From the NCBI RefSeq assembly GCF_022024275.1, contig NZ_CP091804.1:1178001-1242000 (forward strand): a stretch of DNA of 64,000 bases. The letters are read 5' to 3'. The notes beneath the pieces were generated by a model. The model worked only from the letters and a program-made list of their open reading frames with translations. It was not told where the DNA came from and did no database searches. The DNA comes from Sphingopyxis sp. BSN-002. GTDB lineage: Bacteria; Pseudomonadota; Alphaproteobacteria; Sphingomonadales; Sphingomonadaceae. Below, in pieces: positions 43,371 to 52,979 of this stretch (the stretch's first letter is position 1; the number at the start of each line of letters is the position of its first letter). A program made the position numbers and the translations under genes.

Positions 43371-43968
43371 GCGGTACTCCGGCGCTGCTCAGCAGGTTCC
43401 GGGTTTCGAAGAGCGGCAGGCCGACGACGTTCGAATGGCTGCCCGACAGGAAGCGGACGAAAACTTCGGCCTTGCCCTGGATCGCGTAGCCACCGGCCTT
43501 GCCCATCCCTTCGCCGCTTTCGACATACCAGTCGATCTCGGCATCGCTCAGCGCCTTGAAGGCGACGATCGTGTCAGCGACGCGGACGCGCGGCTTGCCG
43601 TCGGCGCCGACGACGCAGACCCCCGACCAGACATGATGCCGCCGCCCCGAGAGCAGGCCAAGCATGCGCCGGAGATCGGCTTCGTCGACGGGTTTCTCGA
43701 GGATGCGGCGTCCGACCGCCACCGTCGTGTCGCCTGCAAGGATGACCTCGTGCGCCGCGCGCTCGACCGCGAGCGCCTTGCTCTCCGCCAGCCGCGCGAC
43801 ATAGGCGCGCGGCAGCTCGCCCTTCAGTGGCGTTTCGTCGATTTCAGGGGCGGCGATGCGCGTCGGCGTCAGGCCGATCCGCGCCAGCAATTCGCGCCGG
43901 CGCGGCGAAGTCGAAGCGAGAACCAGATTTCGCATTTTTGGCGCGGGAAGTTGTACCGCGCCGCTCAC
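43363..43968 (-). CDS. maf: Maf-like nucleotide pyrophosphatase
   Basis: Maf proteins hydrolyse non-canonical or methylated nucleoside triphosphates. The N-terminal motif [18 protein letters not shown] (about residues 15-32) and the catalytic [14 protein letters not shown] with EKPVDEADL are visible. The GTG at 43968 overlaps the infA stop; an internal ATG in KMRNLVLAS would begin at the first strand and is also plausible. Length is 190-201 aa. Confidence 0.92.
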   Translation of the reverse strand: MSGAVQLPAPKMRNLVLASTSPRRRELLARIGLTPTRIAAPEIDETPLKGELPRAYVARLAESKALAVERAAHEVILAGDTTVAVGRRILEKPVDEADLRRMLGLLSGRRHHVWSGVCVVGADGKPRVRVADTIVAFKALSDAEIDWYVESGEGMGKAGGYAIQGKAEVFVRFLSGSHSNVVGLPLFETRNLLSSAGVPLG

Positions 43969-44183
43969 TTGAAGCGATAGGTGATCCGACCCTTGGTCAG
44001 GTCATAGGGGGTGAGTTCGACGAGCACTTCGTCGCCCACCAGAACGCGGATGCGGTTCTTGCGCATCTTGCCGGCCGTGTGGCCCAGAATCTCGTGGTCG
44101 TTTTCCAGCTTCACGCGGAACATCGCGTTGGGGAGCAGTTCGACCACCTGGCCGCGCATTTCCAGAAGTTCTTCTTTCGCCAT
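43965..44183 (-). CDS. infA: Translation initiation factor IF-1
   Basis: IF-1 is a 72-aa OB-fold protein that binds the ribosomal A site at initiation. The sequence [28 protein letters not shown] start and the end [16 protein letters not shown] are nearly invariant. The ATG at 44183 is preferred over a TTG one codon earlier. It is followed by maf and the RNase gene, a conserved alphaproteobacterial order. Confidence 0.97.
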   Translation of the reverse strand: MAKEELLEMRGQVVELLPNAMFRVKLENDHEILGHTAGKMRKNRIRVLVGDEVLVELTPYDLTKGRITYRFK

Positions 44184-44263
44184 CAATCCTCAGGAGTTCA
44201 AAATATCGGGATGGGCGCCCATAACGCCAATTCAACGCAATTGAAAGCAATCTGTAACAGCGG

Positions 44264-45130
44264 TCAGGAGACGAGTTTCAACCGTCTCGCGATACGCCAG
44301 CCGACCGTCTTCGCCCAGGCATAGCTCGGCCATCGCGGCGGCATCTGCGGGTCGAGCCCCATCCGGCGGAGCGCAGCGTTCGCGGCATGCGCCTCGGACT
44401 CGCGATAACTCCATTCGCTTCGCCACGTGATCGACAACGAGATCGAAGGCGCGTCGCCATTGGCGACGAAATGCGGCGCCATCACGGGCATCAGGACTGC
44501 ATCTCCGGGAGCGAGCGGCACCTGCTGCGCGCCCTCGCGATAGGTTTCTTCCCATGGCAGATTGCGGTGGCCGCCGGTGTGGTAGCGTTCATGCTCCACC
44601 CGATGCGCAAAGCGCTCGTCGCCGGCGGGCCAGACGTTCATCACCTTCTGCCCGCGAAGCTGGAGCAGGATATTGTGCTCGGGGTCGAAATGGAACGGCG
44701 TGATCGAGCCCGGCGACGAGATGAAGACAAAGCCCTGCGGCGTCAGCATGGCGCCGGTACGGGGTTCGACGACGGGTTCGAGCTCGCCGAGCAGTCCCAT
44801 CAGCAACTCGCGATAGTCGGGCACCGTCTCGATATTCTTGAGCACCGCCCAGCTCCGGTTCGTATCGATCGTCCGGATGGTCTCGCCGATGGAAAGGCCG
44901 TTCGAGGGAACGTCCTCCGGCTTGATCCCGATCGGCACATCCCCCGGATTATACTCGACCTGCCCGGCCGGAAGCCCCTCGCCCAATTGCGCCAGCGCCT
45001 CGAGCGACAGCAACGGGTGATCGGGGAGCCGATGGCGCAGCAGTCCCGCCTTCGCCGGATAGAGCGCTTCCATCGCTGCAAGGGTTTCGGCCGGAAAGAC
45101 CGGCTGATCGATTGTCTGACGGGCGGTCAT
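44264..45130 (-). CDS. Cupin-like (JmjC/cupin-8) domain protein
   Basis: The motif SITPFHFDPEHNILLQLRGQ carries the HxD iron site of cupin-8/JmjC oxygenases; a second His in MAPHFVANGDAPSISLS is in the expected place. This suggests an Fe(II)/2-oxoglutarate oxygenase of 288 aa, although some relatives lack activity. Its start overlaps the stop of the GNAT gene (ATGA), so the two are coupled. The pair lies at the outer edge of the XrtA locus. The substrate is unknown. Confidence 0.75.
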   Translation of the reverse strand: MTARQTIDQPVFPAETLAAMEALYPAKAGLLRHRLPDHPLLSLEALAQLGEGLPAGQVEYNPGDVPIGIKPEDVPSNGLSIGETIRTIDTNRSWAVLKNIETVPDYRELLMGLLGELEPVVEPRTGAMLTPQGFVFISSPGSITPFHFDPEHNILLQLRGQKVMNVWPAGDERFAHRVEHERYHTGGHRNLPWEETYREGAQQVPLAPGDAVLMPVMAPHFVANGDAPSISLSITWRSEWSYRESEAHAANAALRRMGLDPQMPPRWPSYAWAKTVGWRIARRLKLVS

Positions 45131-46311
45131 GGCATGTCCTGTACCTGATTGTTCGCGCCTCCGTCACCTTTCCAGCGACGCCAGATCTTCTCGATCCGCG
45201 CCACCGCCCTGAACCGCAGACGATCGGAGCCGCCCGAGAGCGGCGCATTGATCCAGACGAGCTGGCGGCGCTCGCGCCAGACGCTGTCGATCATCGGATG
45301 GCCGGGCGCGGCGCAACTGTCGACCCACGCGATGCGATCATCGTCCAGCAGATCGAGATTGTGCTGCTGGAGCAGCACCCCGGGCGAAAAGCGGGCATAA
45401 TCCTCGTCGAACGCGGTCTTGAACGAGAAGCCGCCGGGCGGGCAGAGGAAGTTGATCAGCATCGCAAGCGGCCGTCCGTCGAGGTCGAGCGACCGCATAT
45501 CGAGTTTGCCCGCTTCGGCCGCCCCGGCGATGATGGCCCGGAACCACGCTTCGGTCTCTCCGTGGCTTGCCAGCGCCGATCCGGCCTTGCCCTTCCATCC
45601 CCGCGCCTCGAGATCGAGGAAGGCATCGACCCACGGTTCGAGCGGATCGTCTGCCTGCCACCGGCGGAAGGAAACCGCGCCCTGTTCGGCAAGCCGGTTC
45701 GCCTGTCGCCGCAATTCCTTGCGCTTCTTTGCGCGCACCGCCTCGTCCCAATAGGCTTCGGGCGACAGGCTGCGTTCGAGCAGGGCGCGCTCCTCGCGAT
45801 GGACGACCTCCGCCTCGCTTCCCCGCACGCGTGCGACGTCGACCAGCGCACGATGGAGCGGCCCGTCCTCGGTGAGCCGCGGCACATGGACCAGCGTATG
45901 CGCCCATCCCGACGCATCGCACCAGCCAAGCAGGATCGACCAGAAGAGATTCTCCATCCCCGCGCGCACCAGTGGCGCGCCGTGAAACTGGTTCGGGTGC
46001 GACCACCCCGTCACGTGCCGCAGCGGCAGCCGCCCGTATCGTGTGGCAGGCGCGAGCGGCATCACGCCGATCACCTGTCCCGCGCTTCCGTCGCGAACGA
46101 TCACCAGCCGCGCATGCCGTTCGGGATCGAGCAGATGAAGCGCCGATTGCAGGCACCAGCGCTCGGCAAAGGGATTCGGTTCGCTCGCATCGTCGGCCAG
46201 CCGGTCCCATGCGGTCGCCAGTTCTTCCGACAGGGCGAGAGGGTCGACCACGCGCACGGTCAGCGGCGCGGCCTCGGCAGCGGCGGTCGGAAAGGCAGGG
46301 TGAACCGTCAT
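45127..46311 (-). CDS. GNAT-family (CelD/BcsL-like) acyltransferase
   Basis: This 394-aa protein has the double-GNAT plan of the CelD/BcsL family. The conserved region KKRKELRRQANRLAEQG is followed by FLDLEARGWKGKAGSAL and a late FKTAFDEDYARFSPGVLLQ block, as in FemAB-type transferases. Members act in exopolysaccharide or cell-surface synthesis, but the donor and acceptor are unknown. I use the ATG at 46311 (MTVHPAF). It lies 78 bases downstream of the amidotransferase gene. Confidence 0.75.
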   Translation of the reverse strand: MTVHPAFPTAAAEAAPLTVRVVDPLALSEELATAWDRLADDASEPNPFAERWCLQSALHLLDPERHARLVIVRDGSAGQVIGVMPLAPATRYGRLPLRHVTGWSHPNQFHGAPLVRAGMENLFWSILLGWCDASGWAHTLVHVPRLTEDGPLHRALVDVARVRGSEAEVVHREERALLERSLSPEAYWDEAVRAKKRKELRRQANRLAEQGAVSFRRWQADDPLEPWVDAFLDLEARGWKGKAGSALASHGETEAWFRAIIAGAAEAGKLDMRSLDLDGRPLAMLINFLCPPGGFSFKTAFDEDYARFSPGVLLQQHNLDLLDDDRIAWVDSCAAPGHPMIDSVWRERRQLVWINAPLSGGSDRLRFRAVARIEKIWRRWKGDGGANNQVQDMP

Positions 46312-46389
46312 CGGCGGCGAACCTAGCAGCGAGGTGTTAAAATGAGGTGGCAATTCATCTGCTTCCCTCCCGCCACCGGAGAGCGGAGT

Positions 46390-48285
46390 CTAGATTCCGA
46401 ACAGCTTCGCCAGCGACTTTTCGAGCATGAAGAATTGCCAGATCAGCCGCCCGTGATCGCGCCTGCCCGACTGATGCTGCGCGACGACGCGTTCGATTTC
46501 GGCCATGTCGAACCAGCCCGAACGCGCCAGCGTCGACGAGGTCGCGAGCGCCTTCGCCTGTTCGACGAGCGGCCCGCGAAACCACGCCGAAACCGGCGTC
46601 ACAAAGCCCATCTTGGGGCGATAGAGAATATCGTGGGGAAGATAGCGCTCCATCGCCTGTTTCATGATCGCCTTGCCCGTCCCGCCTTTCACCCGCATCG
46701 ACGCGGGCAGCGACGCGGCAAATTCGATCAGGCGATGGTCCAGCAAAGGCTCGCGCGCCTCGAGGCTGACCGCCATGCTCATCCGGTCGGTCTTGGTCAG
46801 GATGTCGCCGGGGAGCCATATCTGAAGATCGGCATATTGCGCGCGGTCGAGCGGCTCGCGCGCGGGCGCTTCCGCCATCGCCTTCCAGTAGCGCGCCTCG
46901 GCGATATGATCGCCGAGCGCATGGACCGCCGCATCGTTGAACAGACGCGCGCGCTGCGACGGGCCGGTGACGCCGACCGCCCCGGCATACCCCTCCGCGC
47001 CGCTTTTCGACAGGCTGGCCAGCGTCGCGCGCGCGCGGAGCGGACGCGGTGCCCAGTCCATTTGCGGCCACACGCGCGACAGCGGGCCGAAGAGGCCCTT
47101 GCGCAGGAAGGACGGAATCATCCCGCGCAGCCGCTCTTCCTGATGCTGGAAGACGAGGCGGCGATAGCCCGCGAAAGCCTCGTCCGCACCGTCGCCCGAC
47201 AGCGCGACCGTGACCTCTTCGCGCGCGAGTTCGCACACGCGGTAGGTCGGCAAGGCGCTCGCGTCGGCGAAGGGCTCGTCGAACATGTCGGCGATCTTGT
47301 CGATCAGTTCGAAGTCGCCCGCCGCGACGGTGCGCGTGCGGTGATCGGTCGCGAAACGCTCGGCAATCTGCTGCGCATAGGCGGTCTCGTCGAGCGCCGC
47401 CTGATCGAAGCCGATCGTGCAGGTCTTCACCGCCTTCGCGCTCGCCTCGGCCATCAGCGCGACGACCGCGCTGCTGTCGACGCCGCCCGAAAGGAAGGCG
47501 CCGAGCGGCACGTCGGACACCATGCGATCGGTCACCGCGGCGCGCATCAGGTGGACGAGATGTTCGGCCGCCTCGCCCTCGCTCGCCCGGATACGCTTCG
47601 AAAAATCGGGCGCCCACCAGCGCGTCGGCGCGGGAACCGGCTTGCCGCGTTCGAGCAACAGGAAGTGTCCCGCGGGTAATTTCTCGACGCCTGCAACAAT
47701 GCAATTGTCGTCTGGAACATAGCCGAGCGCCAGGAAATCCTCGACCGCCGACAAATTCGCCTCCTGCCGCAGCAGCGGGTGGCGAAGAAGCCCCTTGAGC
47801 TCCGACGCAAAGGCGACCGAGCCGTCGGACAGCCGCACGAAGTGCAGCGGCTTCACGCCCAGCCGGTCGCGCGCGAGGAACAGGCAACCGCGCCTATGGT
47901 CATGGATCGCGAAGGCGAACATGCCGTTCAGCCGCGACAGGCACTCCGGTCCCCATTGCCGCCACGCGGCGATGATCACCTCCGTATCGCCGCTCGTCCG
48001 GAAGCGGTGGCCGCGATCTTCGAGTTCGGCGCGCAGCTCGCGGAAATTGTAGATTTCCCCATTATAGGTGAGCGTGACCGCCTCGTCGTCGCTCGCCATG
48101 GGCTGGGGGCTGCCCTCGATGTCGATGATCGAGAGGCGGAGATGGCCAAGGCCGACGCCGGGCGCGGTCCATTCACCCGAACCGTCGGGACCGCGATGCG
48201 CCATCGGGTGCAGCATCGCGCGGACGCGCGCGGGGTCGACCGGCTTTGCCGTCTCCACATGATAAATGCCCGCGATCCCGCACAT
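46390..48285 (-). CDS. XrtA-associated asparagine-synthase-like amidotransferase
   Basis: The N-terminal glutaminase domain starts MCGIAGIYH with catalytic Cys2, followed by AHRGPDGSG and YNGEIYNFRELR. The C-terminal synthase domain has the ATP loop SGGVDSSAV (FLSGGVDSSAVVALMAEAS). At 631 aa it matches the amidotransferase subfamily found only beside exosortase A. It probably amidates a carboxyl group of a polysaccharide precursor rather than making free asparagine. It is the last core gene of the XrtA cluster here. Confidence 0.88.
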   Translation of the reverse strand: MCGIAGIYHVETAKPVDPARVRAMLHPMAHRGPDGSGEWTAPGVGLGHLRLSIIDIEGSPQPMASDDEAVTLTYNGEIYNFRELRAELEDRGHRFRTSGDTEVIIAAWRQWGPECLSRLNGMFAFAIHDHRRGCLFLARDRLGVKPLHFVRLSDGSVAFASELKGLLRHPLLRQEANLSAVEDFLALGYVPDDNCIVAGVEKLPAGHFLLLERGKPVPAPTRWWAPDFSKRIRASEGEAAEHLVHLMRAAVTDRMVSDVPLGAFLSGGVDSSAVVALMAEASAKAVKTCTIGFDQAALDETAYAQQIAERFATDHRTRTVAAGDFELIDKIADMFDEPFADASALPTYRVCELAREEVTVALSGDGADEAFAGYRRLVFQHQEERLRGMIPSFLRKGLFGPLSRVWPQMDWAPRPLRARATLASLSKSGAEGYAGAVGVTGPSQRARLFNDAAVHALGDHIAEARYWKAMAEAPAREPLDRAQYADLQIWLPGDILTKTDRMSMAVSLEAREPLLDHRLIEFAASLPASMRVKGGTGKAIMKQAMERYLPHDILYRPKMGFVTPVSAWFRGPLVEQAKALATSSTLARSGWFDMAEIERVVAQHQSGRRDHGRLIWQFFMLEKSLAKLFGI

Positions 48286-48296
48286 ATTCTTGTGGC

Positions 48297-49808
48297 TTAG
48301 CGGGTTTTGAGCGCGCGGTCAGCCATTGCCTGCGCTCCACCCGACGCAGAAACGAAATCGGCGATCGCATCGCGGCCGCCGCTTGCCTCTTCGGCCGACA
48401 CGATCAGCGACAGCGCGCGCGGATCGCCGCCGATCAGCCGCGCCTTCAAACCCGCCAGCTTCGCGGCGCGCGGACTGCCCGTCGCGGCGCCGTCGACGAC
48501 GTACCAGGTCGCGGCATCGCGAAGCACCGGGCCGGGGTGAAGCAGCCGGTCGGTCTTGGCGCCGTCGACGGGGTCGAGCGCCGCGCTCCACGCCCATTTG
48601 CTGTCGGGATCGACCGCGCCCTGCCCATAGGCGACGACCTCGCGCCCCTCGGCCTGACGCCGGTAGCCGCCGATCGCGACGGTGACACGGCGCCCCTTGG
48701 CATCGGCGAAATGACGGACGATCTGTTGGTCGGCGCCATCGAAGCGCGGGCTCCAGGCCATCTGTCCGGAAGAGGCGGCTATCCAGCCGGCGGGCGTCGC
48801 GACCGGCATGGTATCGGGCAGCACCGCCGAACGGCCGCCGATCAGGGTCGCCCAGGCGATGAACAGCAGCGGGATTGCCATTGCGGCGGACAGCACGGCC
48901 CCGGCCGGACCGGAATGGCGCACCGCGCCGTTCAGTCCCGAAACATCGACGGCGATATCGTTCGCCGGCCGGTCGAACCAGCGCTTCGCGACGAGCATCA
49001 CGATCAGCACGACAAGCCCGAAGAAGACCCAGCCATAGAAGACATGGTCGATCCCGCCGGCGGCCTCGATCCCCCAGATTTCGGCCGCGACCATCGTACC
49101 ATAGGCGCGCAGCGCGTTGGCCACGATCGTTGTCGCGAGCGCGGCGAGGACAAAGACGACCCGCCGTGTCCAGCTTTTGAAACAGAGGTGCGCGGCAAAC
49201 ACTGCATAAGCGAGCATAGCCATCAGGAAATTGACGCCCGAGCAGGCCTCGGCCACCTCGAAAAAGCCGGCGCGCGTCGTGATGAACACACCTTCGAGCT
49301 CGGCGCGCAGGCCGGACAGATGGAGGAGCGCCATCGAGATATAGGCGGTCAGCGTCTGGAGCAGCGGCACCAGCTCCTCGCCGAAGGGAACGAGAAGCAG
49401 CGCATAGACGAGCGGGAAGAGCAGCCCGCGCACCAGCTTTTCGCCGAGCGTCGCGGCCACTGCACCCTGCAGCATCAGGATCAGCCCGAGCTGACGGAAC
49501 AGGCCGACGCCCGCCGCCTCGCCGACGAGCCATACGAAGCCTGCACCCGCGAGCCAGATCAGCGCCGGCCACCAATATACGGGCGTAAGCGGCTTCAGCA
49601 GCGCGGTACGCTGCGATACCAGCCAGCCGATCATCGGCACCATCAGCAGACAATGCGTAAAGGTCGAGCTGTGCCACCAGATGCCGATCGTGTCGGTGGC
49701 GTCGCGATGGAAGATCGCAAGGATTGCCGCCGACAGACCGGCGAGCGCGATCAGGTGGCGCTGCCAGCGCGACCATGATTTCGGCGTAGAGAGCGCGTCT
49801 GCCGTCAT
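48297..49808 (-). CDS. xrtA: Exosortase A fused to EpsI domain
   Basis: Exosortase A is a multi-span membrane transpeptidase that sorts proteins with a PEP-CTERM tail. The catalytic triad is visible: Cys189 (EACSGVNF), Arg234 (NALRAYG) and His255 (DHVFYGW). About eight membrane spans make up the first 290 residues. The remaining 210 residues are the soluble EpsI domain common to the XrtA type. The ATG at 49808 overlaps the glycosyltransferase stop. No PEP-CTERM substrate gene was found in this window. Confidence 0.92.
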   Translation of the reverse strand: MTADALSTPKSWSRWQRHLIALAGLSAAILAIFHRDATDTIGIWWHSSTFTHCLLMVPMIGWLVSQRTALLKPLTPVYWWPALIWLAGAGFVWLVGEAAGVGLFRQLGLILMLQGAVAATLGEKLVRGLLFPLVYALLLVPFGEELVPLLQTLTAYISMALLHLSGLRAELEGVFITTRAGFFEVAEACSGVNFLMAMLAYAVFAAHLCFKSWTRRVVFVLAALATTIVANALRAYGTMVAAEIWGIEAAGGIDHVFYGWVFFGLVVLIVMLVAKRWFDRPANDIAVDVSGLNGAVRHSGPAGAVLSAAMAIPLLFIAWATLIGGRSAVLPDTMPVATPAGWIAASSGQMAWSPRFDGADQQIVRHFADAKGRRVTVAIGGYRRQAEGREVVAYGQGAVDPDSKWAWSAALDPVDGAKTDRLLHPGPVLRDAATWYVVDGAATGSPRAAKLAGLKARLIGGDPRALSLIVSAEEASGGRDAIADFVSASGGAQAMADRALKTR

Positions 49809-51010
49809 GCCGCCAGCCCCAGCAGTCCGGCGAGCGGCGCAAGGCGGGCATCCCAGCCGTAGCGCGCGATCATCCGTTCGCGCGCTGCCCGGCCCATTTG
49901 CGCGGCGGCGGCGGGCTCGTCGAACAGCCGTACGACAGCGGCCGCCATGGCTTCCGGATCGTCGGCGACAAGCAGATGTTCGCCGTCCGTCGCGTCGATC
50001 CCCGTCGCGGCGGCCGCGCTCGCGACCACCGGGCGCGCCATCGCCATCGCCTCGAGCAGCTTGTTCTGCACTCCGCGCGCGAGCAGCAGGGGCGCGACGA
50101 CCGCATCGGCCGCCGCGAGCCATGGCCGCACGTCGGGCACTTCGCCCGTGACGCTCACCCCCGGCAGCGCCGCGAGCGCGCGTACCTCGTCCGCCGGGGC
50201 ACGGCCGACGATCGCGAAGCGCGCCGCGGGGTGCGCCTTGCGGACGATCGGCAGGACTTCGGCCACGAACCACTGCACGGCATCGATATTCGGGCGATAA
50301 TCCATCTGACCCGTGAAGACCGCGAGCGGCCCCTCGCCCTCGCCCGCCTCGTCCAGTGCCAGCGCCGGGTCGAAACGTTCGGTATCGATCCCGTTCTCGA
50401 CGGCATGAACCATGTCGGTGCCAAGCCCGCTCTGCCGGCGAAACAGCGCTGCCTCGGCCTCGCTCACAAACAGGCTCGCGTCGACCGTGCGCGCTACCTT
50501 CGCCTCGAACGCGCCGAGTTTCCTAGCCTCGCGGGCATGGACCCAGTTCAGCGGCTGGCGCTTGTCCTGCTCGGCATAGGTTGCGAATTTGGCGGAATCG
50601 ACATCGACGAAATCCATCAGCACGCGGCCGGCGAAATCGGCCGGCAGATATTGCGCCATCTGGCCCGAGAAGGCGACGATATGGGTAACCGTCCGGAGTG
50701 CGAGCAGCGCGCCGACGTGCTCGGCGAGCGCGGCGTTGCGGAACAGGCGGTTCGACACCGGCTCGCCGCGCAACACGGCGCCCGCCAGTGCGACCGGCCG
50801 CGAAACCTCGCGCACCTCGATCGCCAGCGTCTTGCAGAGCGGCGCCATTTTCTCGCGCGCGATCGCGGCATCGGCCGCATTGTCGGCGAGCGCCGCCACA
50901 TGAACCGGCGCGAGCTTCGCCAGCGCCTCGAACATATGCCAGCTGCGGATCCGGTCGCCCCGGTCGGGCGGCCATGGCGCGCGATGGACCAGAAAAAGTA
51001 TCTCAGCCAT
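49805..51010 (-). CDS. XrtA-associated sugar transferase (GT4-like)
   Basis: This 401-aa protein matches the PEP-CTERM/EpsH1-associated sugar transferase family. The start EILFLVHRAPWPPDRGDRIR is typical, and the C-terminal nucleotide-sugar domain has GQMDYRPNIDAVQWF and QNKLLEAMAMARPVV (an E-x7-E-like GT4 region). It probably adds a sugar during repeat-unit assembly at the inner membrane. The ATG at 51010 touches the stop of the FemAB-like gene (TGATG). Confidence 0.85.
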   Translation of the reverse strand: MAEILFLVHRAPWPPDRGDRIRSWHMFEALAKLAPVHVAALADNAADAAIAREKMAPLCKTLAIEVREVSRPVALAGAVLRGEPVSNRLFRNAALAEHVGALLALRTVTHIVAFSGQMAQYLPADFAGRVLMDFVDVDSAKFATYAEQDKRQPLNWVHAREARKLGAFEAKVARTVDASLFVSEAEAALFRRQSGLGTDMVHAVENGIDTERFDPALALDEAGEGEGPLAVFTGQMDYRPNIDAVQWFVAEVLPIVRKAHPAARFAIVGRAPADEVRALAALPGVSVTGEVPDVRPWLAAADAVVAPLLLARGVQNKLLEAMAMARPVVASAAAATGIDATDGEHLLVADDPEAMAAAVVRLFDEPAAAAQMGRAARERMIARYGWDARLAPLAGLLGLAA

Positions 51011-52077
51011 CACCCGAGCCCGCGTGCGATCAGCGGCCCGATGCGGTTCGCCGCCCACAGCGGCAGCTTTTTCCAGAGATCGACCTGCAGCCGATATCTG
51101 GCACTGTTCGGGTTCATGTCGCGCGGCGTCTCGCCCGGCGCGAGCCAGCGCGCATAGACGAGCGGCTGCGGCTCGAAACCCCAGTTCTTCTTGTAGGCGA
51201 AGGGCCCGGTACCGGTCTTCGAGCGGCCGAAATCGAACCGCGTGCAGCCTTTCGCACGCGCATGGCGCATCAGCGCGAAATACATGAGCTCGTTCGCTCG
51301 CAGCCTTCGCGCATCGGCGATACCGCCGCCCCAATAGGGCATGACGGTGCCGCGCCAATAGAGGCTGAGGACGCTCGCAACCGGCCGGTCGCCGTCGCGA
51401 ACGGTCAGGATATCGGCATCCTCGCCAAAGGCATCCAGTACGGCGTCGAACAGCCTTTTGGGGAATACCGGCGTCCCGAGGTTGCGGACGCTGGTCGCAT
51501 AGATGCGGTAATGATCGCGGCGATCGGATCCGGAACGGCCGGTCGAGACGGTCAGGCCGCTTTCCAGCACCTTGCGGACCTCGGCGCGCTGCTTGCGCGG
51601 AATCGCGAGCAGTTCGGCATCGTCGTCGACAGCGAGGTCGCGCGCGAAGCCGGCATAGACGCCCTCCTCGCGGTGCCAGTCCGCGCCTCCGGGAAGCGGG
51701 CCGCCGCGCAGTTCGACCGAAGGCACACCGAGCGACCGGGCGAGAGCGACCGCGGCGTCGGCGAGCGCGCGGGCGGCCGCTTCGCCGTCGGCGAGCAGGC
51801 CGCCGTCGACCGCGAAACCGCTCGCGACGAGCGCCTGCCCGAAGAGCGGCGAGCGGACATGGTGTAGCGGCAACAGACCGACGATGGCTCCGCCCGCATC
51901 GCGGGCCGCGAGCAGATGGCATTTATGCCCCGTCGCCTGCGTGATCGCCTGACACCAGGCACGGCTGTGAAAGGGCGTCGCTTGCGCGTGCTTCTCGACA
52001 TAAGCGTCCCACCCCGCCGCATCGTCGAGCGGCGCAGCAGTCGTCATGTCGGTAACGGGATGCACCGGCGCGTTCAC
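51010..52077 (-). CDS. XrtA-associated FemAB-like protein
   Basis: The 355-aa protein has the double GNAT fold of FemAB. Family blocks TPFHSRAWCQAITQATGH, LPRKQRAEVRKVLESGL-like (here IPRKQRAEVRKVLESGL), FDFGRSKTGTGPFAYKKNWGFEP and AYKKNWGF are present. FemAB proteins transfer amino acids from tRNA in peptidoglycan; for the XrtA-linked group the donor and acceptor are unknown. It starts at GTG 52077, overlapping the deacetylase stop (GTGA). Confidence 0.85.
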   Translation of the reverse strand: MNAPVHPVTDMTTAAPLDDAAGWDAYVEKHAQATPFHSRAWCQAITQATGHKCHLLAARDAGGAIVGLLPLHHVRSPLFGQALVASGFAVDGGLLADGEAAARALADAAVALARSLGVPSVELRGGPLPGGADWHREEGVYAGFARDLAVDDDAELLAIPRKQRAEVRKVLESGLTVSTGRSGSDRRDHYRIYATSVRNLGTPVFPKRLFDAVLDAFGEDADILTVRDGDRPVASVLSLYWRGTVMPYWGGGIADARRLRANELMYFALMRHARAKGCTRFDFGRSKTGTGPFAYKKNWGFEPQPLVYARWLAPGETPRDMNPNSARYRLQVDLWKKLPLWAANRIGPLIARGLG

Positions 52078-52934
52078 GCCGCGGCGCGCCACGACTGGGC
52101 GCGGCCTTGCTGCGCGGGCAACAGTTCGTCGGCGCGCGTCCAGTCGAAATCGTCGAGCAGTTTCTTCAGCTTGCCTGCCATCGCCGCAAGCCCGGTGTAG
52201 TGCCGGACCTTCGATTTGATCGGCGCGTCGGCAACGCGCGGCTGGCCGGGGTCGATTTCCCACGGATGGAAATAGAGGATTGCCGGATGGCCTTCGCGGT
52301 TCATCCGTTCGATCGCCCAGCGCGTGAAGCCATAGGGCAGCATCCGCATGAAGCCGCCGCCGCCGGCGGGCAGCGTGCGCCCGGCAATCCGCGCGGTCGT
52401 CACCGGCCATTCGACAAGATCGCTGTCGGGCAGCGGCCGCCAGACGTGGCGCGGGCTTTCGGACCAGCCATAATGGTCGTGCACCACCGGCGCGACGCTC
52501 GACGAATAGGCATAGCCCTGCTCGGCAAGGATCGCGTGCGCCCAGGGCGTGCGCGTATCGACCGAGAAACTTGGCGCGCGATAGCCGCGGATCGGCGTAC
52601 CGCCGGTGTCCTCCAGAATCGCCTGCGTCTTCTTCAGGTCGGCGGCAAATTCGTCGGCGGTCATGTTGAACACGCGCTTGTGATCATAGCCGTGGCTGGC
52701 GAGCTCGTGCCCCGCCGCGACGATCCGGCGGATCAGCGCGGGATAGCGCTCGGCAACCCAGCCCAGGGTGAAGAAAGTCCCGCGAACCCCCGCCTCGGCG
52801 AAGATCTGCAGCACCGCATCGCAATTGGCCTCGACGCGGCATTCGAGCCCGTCCCAGTCGGCGCGACCGATCGTGCGCTCAAAGGCGCCGACCTGGAACC
52901 AGTCCTCGACATCGACCGACAGGCCGTTCTGCAT
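52074..52934 (-). CDS. XrtA-associated polysaccharide deacetylase
   Basis: The NodB-like deacetylase domain opens LSVDVEDWFQVGAFE, with catalytic Asp and metal-binding Asp/His (SHGYDHKRVF). The terminal catalytic motif IRGYRAPSFSVD and the late YFHPWEID block complete the site. The length of 286 aa matches the family restricted to XrtA systems. No signal peptide is seen, so it probably acts in the cytoplasm or on a membrane-bound intermediate. It is followed by the FemAB-like gene. Confidence 0.88.
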   Translation of the reverse strand: MQNGLSVDVEDWFQVGAFERTIGRADWDGLECRVEANCDAVLQIFAEAGVRGTFFTLGWVAERYPALIRRIVAAGHELASHGYDHKRVFNMTADEFAADLKKTQAILEDTGGTPIRGYRAPSFSVDTRTPWAHAILAEQGYAYSSSVAPVVHDHYGWSESPRHVWRPLPDSDLVEWPVTTARIAGRTLPAGGGGFMRMLPYGFTRWAIERMNREGHPAILYFHPWEIDPGQPRVADAPIKSKVRHYTGLAAMAGKLKKLLDDFDWTRADELLPAQQGRAQSWRAAA

Positions 52935-52979
52935 TTTCCCTCACCTTCATCAGCAGCTTAGCCGATGATATTTGATGCG

